Source of the DNA: an uncultured Muribaculaceae bacterium
GTDB lineage: Bacteria; Bacteroidota; Bacteroidia; Bacteroidales; Muribaculaceae
Length of the DNA stretch: 64,000 nt
Direction: 5' to 3'
Assembly (NCBI GenBank): GCA_934675575.1
Contig: CAKUQQ010000001.1
Coordinates: 248,001 to 312,000, forward strand
This document shows positions 9,317 to 17,407 of this stretch, piece after piece (within the stretch, counting starts at the first letter, position 1; every line of letters starts with the position of its first letter). Both the position numbers and the translations under genes were made by a program. The notes beneath the pieces are model-generated. The model was not told where the DNA came from. It made no database searches and saw only the letters and a program-made list of their open reading frames with translations.

Positions 9317-12300
9317 TTAGAAGCCCAGAAGTGAGCCGCTTGCTTGCGAGTCGCTTTCGGTTGCAAGCAAGGTGTCTGCTGTGGTTGCTTCTGTGCTTTG
9401 CGCTTGCATCTGCGATGTCTGCTGCATGAAGCTGTTCAGACGGCCTATGTTCACGCCCATTTTCTCCAGTTTGCCTATCACGGCGTTCAAGCCGCTTGGG
9501 TTCAGTGAGCCGTAGTAAGAAATCAGCTCGCCCACATAGTGCTGGTCGATGTAGCGGTCGTTGTTGGTCAGGCGGTCGTAGTTGCGGGCGCTGAGCGATT
9601 GGTAGAAGCGCATGTAGCTGCCGTAGCGCAAGATTTCATCTTCCACCATCTTCAGAGCCTTGGCCTTGGCTGCCTTGCTGCCGGAGTTCTCGGCCAGATA
9701 TTGATAGGTCTGTGCTATGCGCAAGCCGAGTGTCACTGCGTATGGGCTTGACTTGGCAGGCAGTTTCTGCTCCATGAGGTTGAGCACCTTTTCGGCCTTG
9801 GCAAAGCGGTCGTCGCGATATGCCTTGGCGTTCTGACCCATAAATGTGGTTTGACCATGCTTTATTGCCTCGTTGGCGGCTGCACCTTCGCTTGTCAGGT
9901 CGGTGGCAAGGTCAATGAGCGAACTTCTGATTGTGGTCACCATGCGGCGTATTGTCTCGTCGAGGTAGAGCGAGCCCGGCTTAGCCTTGTCGATGCCCCC
10001 CCAGCGGAACTTGGTCATCACCGTTTCATACATCTTGTCGGTGTTGCAGGCTATGTCGCCACTTTGCGACATGCCGCGCAGAGGAGTCACCTGATAGCAC
10101 AAGCCTGTGTTGCGCAGATAGGGTGACAAGCCCAGATAATAGTTGTCGGGCACTGTCATGGCAAAGTAGCATGGGCGTTTCCAGCCTTGTGCTATGCTTG
10201 ATGCAATCATGTCGAGCGACATCACTTGGCTCGATGACATGCCTCCACCGTTCTGCATCAGGTTCAAGTCGATGGTTTCCTGAATTTGGTCACGGTATCC
10301 GGCTGGCACCACACCGGCTTTCACTGCTTTGTCGGCGTCGATGTTGATAAACACGTTTGGATACTTGATTTCAGGCACACCATAGCCGTTGCTCATGCAC
10401 GCAGGGCTGTAAAGCTCCTGCAGCGACTTGATTACGGGCACGCGTGTGGCAGTGTCGGGTGCTATGAAGTAGTTATACTGGCGGTTGTTGTAGGCAAACG
10501 TCGTTGGGCCAGCTTGCATGGGCAGCGGTGCCGACTCGTAGGCTGCACGCTGCATTTGCGAGATATACCAGTCTGTTGACAGATACGACAAGTTCACCAC
10601 GCGCACGTCGGTGCGGTAGCCCTCCACCTCTTGGTTATACCACAGTGGGAATGTGTCGTTGTCGCCGTTACAGAAAATTATACCGTTTTTGTCAACGCCG
10701 GCCAGATAGTTTGCGCCAAAGTCGCGTGCGGCATAGCGGTCGGAGCGGTCGTGGTCGTCCCACGTCTGGCTCACCATCTGTATCGGCACGAGCAAACCTA
10801 TCACGGCAGCCACGCTTGCCACAGCAAGTGAGGTTTTGCCGGTTGTGTCGCTGTCAGAAGCTTTTTCAGCAGCCTTTGCTGCTGTGCCCTTGGCGTTTTT
10901 CTCTGCCTTGCGCTTGAGTAGCCAGAGTGCGGTGCGCCATATTCCTGCCACACCCATTCCTATCCATATTGCAAACGCATAGAATGAGCCGGCGTAGGCG
11001 TAGTCTCGTTCACGCGGCTGGCTTGGTGTTTGGTTCAGATACATTACTATGGCAATGCCGGTCATGAAGAACAAGAAGAACACTACCCAGAATTGTTCTA
11101 TTCCCTTTTTGCTTGAGTAGGCTTGCCACAGCAGACCTATTATGCCGAGCAGCAGAGGCAGCATGTAGAACACGTTGTGACCCTTGTTGCCTGTGGTTAG
11201 GTCGGCTGGCATGAGGCTTTGGTCGCCGAGGCGCAGATTGTCGATAAACGGAATGCCCGAAATCCAGTTGCCTTGTGTGATTTCGCCCATGCCCTGAATG
11301 TCATTTTGGCGGCCGGCAAAGTTCCACATGAAGTAGCGCCAATACATGTAGTTTAGCTGATAGTCGATGAAGAACGTGAGGTTCTCAAGGAATGTCGGCT
11401 TGATGCGCGGCTCATGCTCCACGGCATTGCCGTCGGCATCTACGCGCGTGGTGGCATCTACTTGAGTGCCGTGCAGGTTGAGCCACTCGGTGTATTCTCT
11501 GATGTGTGCCGAGCTATACACGCGTGGGAACAGCATGTTGAGCTCCGGATTATACTGATAGTCCTCCACGTTGCCTATTGCCTTGTAGCGGTCGGGGTCA
11601 CTTGCGTTGGCCTTCACCTCGCGGGCATAGAGTGTGCGGCCTTTCTTGATGAGAGGCTTAGCCGTGCCGTCGGGCTGGTTTTGATACACCACGCTCGAAT
11701 TCATCGTTTGGCCATAGAGCAGAGGGCTCTTGCCATATTGCTCACGGCTCAGGTAGCTCTGCAGTGCAAACACGCTGTTTGGTGAGTTCTCGTCAAGTGG
11801 GGTGTTGGCGTTGGAGCGTATGAGAATTAGCGCATACGACGAGAAGCCGAGGAATATCATGAATATGCTCAGCACCACGTTGGTGAATATGCGCACCGGT
11901 ATCTTGTTGCATTTCTTGGCAAGCCACCAGGCAAGTGCCACGAGAATTACCACTGGTATAATCATGCTCTCGCCGATAAACGGAATTCCGCTCATAAATA
12001 TGCTGAGGAAGAACGACACCTTGATGCGCTTGTCGCTGCGGTTCTTGCGATAAAGCTCCCAGATGCTCCATGAGAACACTGCCACTGTGAGCAGTGCATA
12101 AATCAGTGTGCCCACGTTAAATGACAAGCCCACCGTGTTGGTGAAGAACAGCTCAAAATATTGCGCGAGCTCCACAAAGCCAGGCTCAAGTCCGTAGAGT
12201 ATCAGCACTATGATTCCAAACGAAACCAGCAGTGCCAGCAGCGAGCCTTTGAGCGATGTTTTGCTGAATTTGCGGTAATAAAACACCAGCACTATGGCAG

Positions 12301-12904
12301 GAATGCAGAGCAGGTTGAGCAAGTGTACACCCAGCGAAATGCCGAACACATAGGCTATCAGCACTATGTAGCGGTCGCTGCCAGGTTCGTCGGCATGGTC
12401 TTCCCATTTCTGTATCAGCCAGAACACCAGTGCCGTGCAGAACGACGAGAAGGCATACACCTCGGCTTCCACGGCCGAGAACCAGAATGTGTCGCTCCAT
12501 GTGTAGGCAAGTGCGCCGGCAATGCCGCTGCCCATTATGGCTATATACTGAGCCACACTCATCTTGTCCTCTTCGCCGTCGGTCACGAGCAGCTTTTTCA
12601 CCAGATGGGTTATGGTCCAGAACAGCAGCAATATCGTTGCCGCACTCAGCAGAGCCGACATCGAGTTAACGCATTTTGCCACTGCCGTCACGTCGCCGCC
12701 GGCAAAGTTGGCTGCAAAGCGTGCTGCCAAAATAAATATCGGGTTGCCCGGTGGGTGTCCGATTTCCAACTTGAATCCTTGTGCTATAAATTCTGGGCAG
12801 TCCCAGAAACTTGCTGTCGGCTCAATGGTGAGCAGATATGTTATCGCTGCCACCACAAACGTCAACCAGCCTAAAGTGTTGTTGATAATGTTATACTTTC
12901 TCAT
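9317..12904 (-). CDS. DUF2723 family integral membrane protein, glycosyltransferase-like
   Basis: A 1195-residue membrane protein starting at MRKYNIINNTLGW; an open frame extends 24 codons further upstream but runs into a conserved intergenic repeat, so the inner ATG was chosen. The first 540 residues hold many transmembrane helices. The DUF2723 hallmark near residues 38-50 (FWDCPEFIAQGFKL) resembles the catalytic loop of GT-C protein O-mannosyltransferases. A second helix cluster spans about residues 600-700. The C-terminal half is a soluble, probably periplasmic domain with tetratricopeptide-like helices. In Bacteroidetes such proteins are suspected to act in protein O-glycosylation or lipid-linked sugar transfer; this is not shown here. 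Confidence 0.9.
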   Translation of the reverse strand: MRKYNIINNTLGWLTFVVAAITYLLTIEPTASFWDCPEFIAQGFKLEIGHPPGNPIFILAARFAANFAGGDVTAVAKCVNSMSALLSAATILLLFWTITHLVKKLLVTDGEEDKMSVAQYIAIMGSGIAGALAYTWSDTFWFSAVEAEVYAFSSFCTALVFWLIQKWEDHADEPGSDRYIVLIAYVFGISLGVHLLNLLCIPAIVLVFYYRKFSKTSLKGSLLALLVSFGIIVLILYGLEPGFVELAQYFELFFTNTVGLSFNVGTLIYALLTVAVFSWSIWELYRKNRSDKRIKVSFFLSIFMSGIPFIGESMIIPVVILVALAWWLAKKCNKIPVRIFTNVVLSIFMIFLGFSSYALILIRSNANTPLDENSPNSVFALQSYLSREQYGKSPLLYGQTMNSSVVYQNQPDGTAKPLIKKGRTLYAREVKANASDPDRYKAIGNVEDYQYNPELNMLFPRVYSSAHIREYTEWLNLHGTQVDATTRVDADGNAVEHEPRIKPTFLENLTFFIDYQLNYMYWRYFMWNFAGRQNDIQGMGEITQGNWISGIPFIDNLRLGDQSLMPADLTTGNKGHNVFYMLPLLLGIIGLLWQAYSSKKGIEQFWVVFFLFFMTGIAIVMYLNQTPSQPRERDYAYAGSFYAFAIWIGMGVAGIWRTALWLLKRKAEKNAKGTAAKAAEKASDSDTTGKTSLAVASVAAVIGLLVPIQMVSQTWDDHDRSDRYAARDFGANYLAGVDKNGIIFCNGDNDTFPLWYNQEVEGYRTDVRVVNLSYLSTDWYISQMQRAAYESAPLPMQAGPTTFAYNNRQYNYFIAPDTATRVPVIKSLQELYSPACMSNGYGVPEIKYPNVFINIDADKAVKAGVVPAGYRDQIQETIDLNLMQNGGGMSSSQVMSLDMIASSIAQGWKRPCYFAMTVPDNYYLGLSPYLRNTGLCYQVTPLRGMSQSGDIACNTDKMYETVMTKFRWGGIDKAKPGSLYLDETIRRMVTTIRSSLIDLATDLTSEGAAANEAIKHGQTTFMGQNAKAYRDDRFAKAEKVLNLMEQKLPAKSSPYAVTLGLRIAQTYQYLAENSGSKAAKAKALKMVEDEILRYGSYMRFYQSLSARNYDRLTNNDRYIDQHYVGELISYYGSLNPSGLNAVIGKLEKMGVNIGRLNSFMQQTSQMQAQSTEATTADTLLATESDSQASGSLLGF

Positions 12905-12943
12905 CGTCTGTGTTGATGAATGATTGTAATTTGCTTTTAACTG

Positions 12944-13095
12944 CAAAGATAATGCAAATCGAGGGCAGAATGTCAAGTTTCACTTGAATATTATGCTGAG
13001 ATGCAGCTTATCTTATCCAAAGATAATGCAAATCGAGGGCAGAGAGGTGTGCTTATGCGATTTTTTTGCCCAGATGCAACCTATCTTGACTAAAG
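12944..13095. repeat. tandem copies of a Bacteroidales intergenic repeat, carrying promoter-like boxes
   Basis: CAAAGATAATGCAAATCGAG occurs at 12944-12963 and again at 13018-13037, a period of 74 bases. Each copy is followed by a second shared block, AGATGCAGCTTATCTT (13005-13020) and AGATGCAACCTATCTT (13074-13089). Read on the minus strand each copy contains TATCTTTG, a perfect Bacteroidetes -7 box pointing at the DUF2723 gene. The proximal copy has TTGA about 21 nt upstream. The same core recurs at 42135-42154 ahead of another minus-strand gene. The remaining bases between 12905 and 13251 hold nothing else I recognise. Confidence 0.75.
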
Positions 13096-13251
13096 ACCTG
13101 GCGAAAACCAAGCCATGTAAACATCTTTTCACAGTTGTAAAGTCACAGCATGGTTAAACCTTTTGCCGTTTTTGCAGTCATTGTGCTAACAGTCAGATTT
13201 ATTTTGACTATTTTTGTATTCCTAAAATTATTTGAAAGGGGGTTTTTCGTT

Positions 13252-13692
13252 ATGACATTTAACTCAAAACGCATTATTTCGCGGCTTGTCGTGGCGATAA
13301 TTCTGTGTGTTTCGGCTTTCACCGCCGGTGCTCAGGAACTTCGCAACGAGAGCTACGTGGCTGTGGGGCGCATAGCGGCAAACGGCACTGTGCGAAACTC
13401 CGATTACAAAACAATAGGTTATTTTGATGCCGACGGCACCGTGCGCAATGCCAATTACGCAACGCTTGGCCGCATTGCCGACCACCAGGTCTATAACGCA
13501 AGCAATGTGCGCATAGGCTACTTCAACTCAGAGAATGGCTACGTTGAGGTGCGCGACGGCGAGAGCAAAGTGCTGGGGCGCATTGATGCCAACGGCACCG
13601 TGCGCAACGCCGCGTTTGAGATTATTGGCTATGCCAAGGGCGTGCTGGCCGACCGTGCCGCATGCTATTTCTTCTTCCACATGTTCGGCTGA
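13252..13692 (+). CDS. secreted repeat protein, likely 5-fold beta-flower type
   Basis: 146 residues from MTFNSKRIISR, preceded by the purine-rich GAAAGGGGG; an upstream in-frame ATG at 13150 would give an implausible double hydrophobic N terminus. Residues 1-27 form a signal peptide ending TAGAQ. The mature part is made of short repeats on the pattern GRI/GYF, xxxGTVRN, xxxxxIGY: VGRIAANGTVRN, IGYFDADGTVRN, LGRIDANGTVRN and diverged copies between. This resembles the small Bacteroidetes proteins named 5-fold beta-flower, whose role is unknown. A strong terminator follows. Confidence 0.8.
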   Translation: MTFNSKRIISRLVVAIILCVSAFTAGAQELRNESYVAVGRIAANGTVRNSDYKTIGYFDADGTVRNANYATLGRIADHQVYNASNVRIGYFNSENGYVEVRDGESKVLGRIDANGTVRNAAFEIIGYAKGVLADRAACYFFFHMFG

Positions 13693-13721
13693 CCTTTCAC
13701 GGGTTTCTGATGATAAAACAA

Positions 13722-13755
13722 AAAAACTGCTGGCATTTTATTGCCGGCAGTTTTT
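13722..13755 (+). terminator. intrinsic terminator after the beta-flower gene
   Basis: A 14-bp stem (AAAAACTGCTGGCA, loop TTTTAT, TGCCGGCAGTTTTT) with one G-T pair ends in a T run. It also lies 34 bases beyond the stop of the convergent peptide transporter and could serve both strands. Confidence 0.85.
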
Positions 13756-13788
13756 GTTTCGTTTATTGTGCTAATTGCAGTTGGCTTG

Positions 13789-15306
13789 TCACGACACCTT
13801 TTCAAGGCGTTTCATGATAGAGAGCATAAACAGTGCCGACAAGAGGCAAAGCACGGCAAATATGCTCCACACGGCCCACAGTGGCAGACTGCCCCACACA
13901 AAGCCACCCACGCTCACAAGCAGATTGCCCACGGCGGTGGCAACAAACCAGCCGCCCATCATCATTCCCTTGTATTTTGGTGGAGCCACTTTGCTCACAA
14001 ATGAAATTCCTATTGGCGACAGCAGAAGCTCACCGCATGTGAGAAGCAGGTAAGTCGATATCAGCCAGTTTGGCGACACGAATGTGGCAGCGTCGCCGGC
14101 GGCTTTTTGGGCATCGGGCGATAGCAGGTTGAGCGAGCCCACGAGCAGCACGCAGTAGGCCACGGCTGCCACGAGCATTCCGTAGGCTATCTTGCGCGGT
14201 GCGCTCGGCTCTTTGCCGCGTTTGGCAAGCCAGCCAAACAGAGCTATGCTCACAGGGGTGAGCATCACCACAAAGCAGGGATTGAAGTGCTGGAATATTG
14301 GTGCTGCCACAGCCACGCTGCCCTCCAGGTTGCTGTATTTCCACACAAGGTAGCCCACAGCGGCCACTATCACCACAACCGATATTATCCGCCCCTTTGC
14401 AGTCTTGCTCTGGAACAAGGAGAACAAGGCATATACCACGAAAATCAATGCCACGAGGTTGAGCACGTCAAATGCCATGCTCTCCACGCCCGACGACGAC
14501 TTGGCTGTGAACTCGTCGGCAAAATAGGTGAGGGTTAATCCGTTTTGTTGAAATGCCATCCAGAAAAACAGCACCACGGCAAACACGAGGCACAGGGCTG
14601 TGATGCGCTGTCTGGTCTCGGCCTTGGAGAGCTGCTCCACAGGTTCGTTTGAGCCGGGTTTTGCCGATGTTTTTGAGATCTCGGCGTTGCGGAATGTGGA
14701 GCGGAAGCCATAGTATATGGCAATCGACACCACAAGCGACAGGCATGCCACGGCAAATGCGTAGTGATAGCTGTCTTCCACGCTCACGCCAAAGTGGGTT
14801 TGCGTGTATTCCATGATTTTTATGGCAGCCGTGGGGGCAAAAAGCGCGCCTATGTTGATTGCCATATAGAATATCGAAAATCCGGAGTCGCGCTGTGCGC
14901 TATATTTCGGGTCGTCATACAGGTTGCCTATCATCACTTGCAGATTGCCCTTGAAAAGCCCCGTGCCCCATGCTATCATGAATAGGGCCGCGAGCATTGC
15001 CACGAGTGCTGTGGTGTTGCCTCCAAGCGGCACCGACAGAAATAGGTAGCCGAAAAACATCACCACGATGCCTATGGTCACCATTTTGCCGTAGCCCCAG
15101 CGGTCGGCAAATATGCCGCCCACAAACGGCAAGAAATAAACGAGTCCCATGAATGTGCTGTAGATTGCTCCTGCGGCGCCGGGGCTCAAGCCGAAATTGG
15201 CTTTTAGAAAGAGCACAAACACGGCAATCATCGTGTAGTAGCCAAATCGCTCGCCGGTGTTGGCAAGCGACAAGGCATAAAGACCTTTTGGTTGATTTTC
15301 AAACAT
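13789..15306 (-). CDS. proton-dependent oligopeptide transporter (POT/PTR family)
   Basis: Imports di- and tripeptides with protons across the inner membrane. The 505-residue protein is hydrophobic with about 12-14 transmembrane helices. The N-terminal motif is NTGERFGYYTMIAVFVLF, which corresponds to the ExxERFxYY proton-coupling signature. The PTR2 signature appears as GFSIFYMAINIGA near residue 140. A late conserved segment reads CGELLLSPIGISFVSKVAP. It is monocistronic, converging on the beta-flower gene. Family assignment is firm. Confidence 0.95.
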   Translation of the reverse strand: MFENQPKGLYALSLANTGERFGYYTMIAVFVLFLKANFGLSPGAAGAIYSTFMGLVYFLPFVGGIFADRWGYGKMVTIGIVVMFFGYLFLSVPLGGNTTALVAMLAALFMIAWGTGLFKGNLQVMIGNLYDDPKYSAQRDSGFSIFYMAINIGALFAPTAAIKIMEYTQTHFGVSVEDSYHYAFAVACLSLVVSIAIYYGFRSTFRNAEISKTSAKPGSNEPVEQLSKAETRQRITALCLVFAVVLFFWMAFQQNGLTLTYFADEFTAKSSSGVESMAFDVLNLVALIFVVYALFSLFQSKTAKGRIISVVVIVAAVGYLVWKYSNLEGSVAVAAPIFQHFNPCFVVMLTPVSIALFGWLAKRGKEPSAPRKIAYGMLVAAVAYCVLLVGSLNLLSPDAQKAAGDAATFVSPNWLISTYLLLTCGELLLSPIGISFVSKVAPPKYKGMMMGGWFVATAVGNLLVSVGGFVWGSLPLWAVWSIFAVLCLLSALFMLSIMKRLEKVS

Positions 15307-15518
15307 AACTTATAGATTGTATAATGAATTATTTGTTCGTTTCTTAACGTTTTCCGCTGCAAAATTACAAGAAAAATGCCACTTTTGGTAATAAATTATA
15401 ATTTTGTGGCTTCTCGGCGCGCAAAAGCGTGCTAAAACACACTGACACACAGCCGGCAAGCCTCCCTCAGGGCTTGACTTGTGACTTGCAGTGTGTCCTT
15501 GGGCCTGGAGGTGGGCAT

Positions 15519-15549
15519 TTTGCCGTGTCGGGAAAATTTTGTAACTTTG
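15519..15549 (+). promoter_or_regulatory. promoter placed directly at the start codon of the 3D-domain gene
   Basis: TTTG (15519-15522), 19 nt, then TAACTTTG (15542-15549) match the Bacteroidetes consensus exactly. The ATG is at 15555, five bases after the -7 box, so transcription would begin at or within a few bases of the start codon. Confidence 0.65.
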
Positions 15550-15554
15550 TGGCG

Positions 15555-15980
15555 ATGAAACATATAGCAAAATTTATTTCACTCAAGTGTTTCTCTCCAA
15601 AGCGCGTGTTGCTAATGATTGCGGCATTTTCCGCACTGTCGGTGTCATCGTTCGCGCAAATTTCAGTAAGGGCCTCCAAGTATCACCCTGGCCATCGCGG
15701 AGTGGGTCATTTCACGGCAAGTGGCGACCGCATCAATCTTAAAAAGCTTCGCAATTATGAAATCCGTTGGGTGGCCATGTCTCCCGACCTGTTCCGCAAG
15801 CACGGCTTCAGTCTTGGCGACACAATCAGGGTCACTTGCTCCAATCCCAAGATTTCGGGTTTGTGGGTGATAAAGGACCGCATGTCAAAACGCATGCACA
15901 ATTATTTGGATTTTCTCGTCCCTTACGGCGACAACTACAATTTTCATGCGCCCATGACGGTGCAAATTGAGAAAGTGTAG
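15555..15980 (+). CDS. secreted 3D-domain / double-psi beta-barrel protein
   Basis: 141 residues starting at MKHIAKF; the longer open frame from 15429 would cross the promoter. The N terminus is a signal peptide, somewhat long, ending SSFAQ near residue 36. The mature domain resembles RlpA/3D-type double-psi beta-barrels: GVGHFTASGDRINLKKL, then GDTIRVTCSNPKISGLWVIKDRM in two conserved blocks, which fits the family's GDxIxV...xGxYxVxD pattern. Related domains bind or cleave peptidoglycan glycan strands. No membrane anchor is evident, so a periplasmic location is likely. Confidence 0.75.
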   Translation: MKHIAKFISLKCFSPKRVLLMIAAFSALSVSSFAQISVRASKYHPGHRGVGHFTASGDRINLKKLRNYEIRWVAMSPDLFRKHGFSLGDTIRVTCSNPKISGLWVIKDRMSKRMHNYLDFLVPYGDNYNFHAPMTVQIEKV

Positions 15981-16054
15981 CATCTCTCTCTCTTGTGTGA
16001 TGCTGCTTCACAGCCGCCGTAACACGTGGTTTCTAACTTACACACTAAAAAAAG

Positions 16055-16090
16055 CAAGGCGCAGTTCCTGAATTCAGGTGCTGCGCCTTG
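16055..16090 (-). terminator. intrinsic terminator of the rubrerythrin operon
   Basis: CAAGGCGCAG (16055-16064) pairs perfectly with CTGCGCCTTG (16081-16090); the loop contains CCTGAATTCAGG, which can extend the stem. On the minus strand a run of seven T follows. Confidence 0.9.
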
Positions 16091-16120
16091 TTGCTATTAG
16101 TGCTGTGTGGTGTCAGATTC

Positions 16121-16669
16121 TTATTTCTTGAAATAGCGGTTGTAGAGACCTTCAAAGCCCTTGCCGTGACGTGCCTCGTCCTTTGCCATCTCGTGTACGG
16201 TGTCGTGAATTGCGTCGAGGTTCAGCTCTTTTGCCTTCTTGGCAATCATCAGTTTGCCTTCGCATGCGCCAGACTCTGCCATCATGCGCTTCTCCACGTT
16301 GGTCTTGGTGTCCCAAACCACTTCTCCGAGCAATTCTGCGAATTTTGCTGCGTGCTCAGCCTCCTCAAATGCGTAACGCTTGAAAGCCTCAGCAATTTCA
16401 GGGTATCCTTCACGGTCGGCTTGACGGCTCATTGCCAGATACATTCCAACCTCAGTGCACTCGCCGTTGAAGTTGTCTTTCAGGCCTTGCAGAATTTCTG
16501 CGTCCACACCCTTGGCTACGCCAATCTCGTGCTCACATGCAAACTGAATACCTTCTTCTTTCAGTTCTTTGAACTTACTTGCAGGTACACCACACTGAGG
16601 GCATTTTGCTGGTGGGTTTTCTCCTTCTGCTACATAACCACATACTGTGCAAATCCATTTCTTAGCCAT
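16121..16669 (-). CDS. reverse rubrerythrin (rubredoxin domain N-terminal)
   Basis: Reduces hydrogen peroxide, and in relatives oxygen, in the cytosol of anaerobes. The 182-residue protein starts at [13 protein letters not shown]. The rubredoxin-like FeS4 domain is N-terminal (CTVCG near residue 7 and CPQCG near 23), and the four-helix diiron domain follows with EEAEHA and DEARHGK as ligand motifs. That order is the reverse of classical rubrerythrin and matches the clostridial type. It lies 73 bases downstream of a PerR-like gene on the same strand, so peroxide control is likely. Confidence 0.93.
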   Translation of the reverse strand: MAKKWICTVCGYVAEGENPPAKCPQCGVPASKFKELKEEGIQFACEHEIGVAKGVDAEILQGLKDNFNGECTEVGMYLAMSRQADREGYPEIAEAFKRYAFEEAEHAAKFAELLGEVVWDTKTNVEKRMMAESGACEGKLMIAKKAKELNLDAIHDTVHEMAKDEARHGKGFEGLYNRYFKK

Positions 16670-16742
16670 AATCTTTAAATTTAAAGTGTTAATAATTAGT
16701 TGATAGTCGTAAAAACTTTTTTGTATGTTTTTTGGCAATATT

Positions 16743-17165
16743 TCAATTGTCGTTATTTATCTCTCTTATTCTGCAATCGGGGCATAGTCCCACGTAGTTC
16801 AGCTCCACTTTCTCTATAGCAAACTTGTCGCTTGTGAACAAGTGCTCACGGAGATGGCTGTTGACTTCCACGTCAAATATCTTTCCGCAGCTTCGGCACA
16901 GGAAATGGGCGTGTGGGTGAGTGTAGCCGTCAAAGTGCATGTTGTGCTGGTCGATGGTCAGTCCGAGCACTGCCTGGTTGGTCACCAGCAGTTGAAGCGT
17001 GTTATACACCGTTGTGCGCGACAGTGTGGGCATCGTTTTCACAAGTTCTGTGTAGATGTCGTCGGCCGTGGGGTGGGTGCGGTGGTCAAGCAGATATTGC
17101 ATGATTGCCACTCGTTGCACCGAGGGTCTGATGTTGTGCTCTATTAGCTGTTCTGTCGCTGTCAT
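16743..17165 (-). CDS. Fur family regulator, PerR-like
   Basis: 140 residues. The winged helix ([22 protein letters not shown] opens it) includes the DNA-contact segment [13 protein letters not shown]. The C-terminal dimer domain has [12 protein letters not shown] and CPDC, the structural zinc cysteines. Its downstream neighbour on the same strand is a rubrerythrin, the classic target of peroxide-sensing PerR regulators. PerR rather than Fur is therefore inferred from context; the sensory ligands alone do not settle it. The first Met residue context (MTATEQL) is used as the start. Confidence 0.88.
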   Translation of the reverse strand: MTATEQLIEHNIRPSVQRVAIMQYLLDHRTHPTADDIYTELVKTMPTLSRTTVYNTLQLLVTNQAVLGLTIDQHNMHFDGYTHPHAHFLCRSCGKIFDVEVNSHLREHLFTSDKFAIEKVELNYVGLCPDCRIREINNDN

Positions 17166-17328
17166 TGCAGTTCGTTTTTTTTGATTTTTATTGTGAAAAT
17201 GTTACAAAAATGTATTTGTTATATCTTTATAATTATTACGTTTTTGAAATCAGTACAAAATTATATCAATTTCAATAAACTTGCAAATAACTGCTTCATT
17301 TTTTTCAAAAAAATTGCAAAAAAAAATC

Positions 17329-17360
17329 AGGGCGGCCTCAAGCTGAAATGAAGCCGCCCT
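17329..17360 (-). terminator. intrinsic terminator of the giant DUF4465 gene
   Basis: AGGGCGGC (17329-17336) and GCCGCCCT (17353-17360) form the stem; on the minus strand it runs into a long T tract. It lies 48 bases after the stop codon of the 2078-residue protein. Confidence 0.9.
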
Positions 17361-17407
17361 GTCCAAAAGGTTGATAAAAAGGAATTTATATCATTGTGTT
17401 ATCTAAA

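Noticed and set aside
9994..10000. C7 tract in the DUF2723 gene as a phase-variation site
   Set aside because: Seven bases is short for efficient slippage and the frame is intact; a chance run is more likely.
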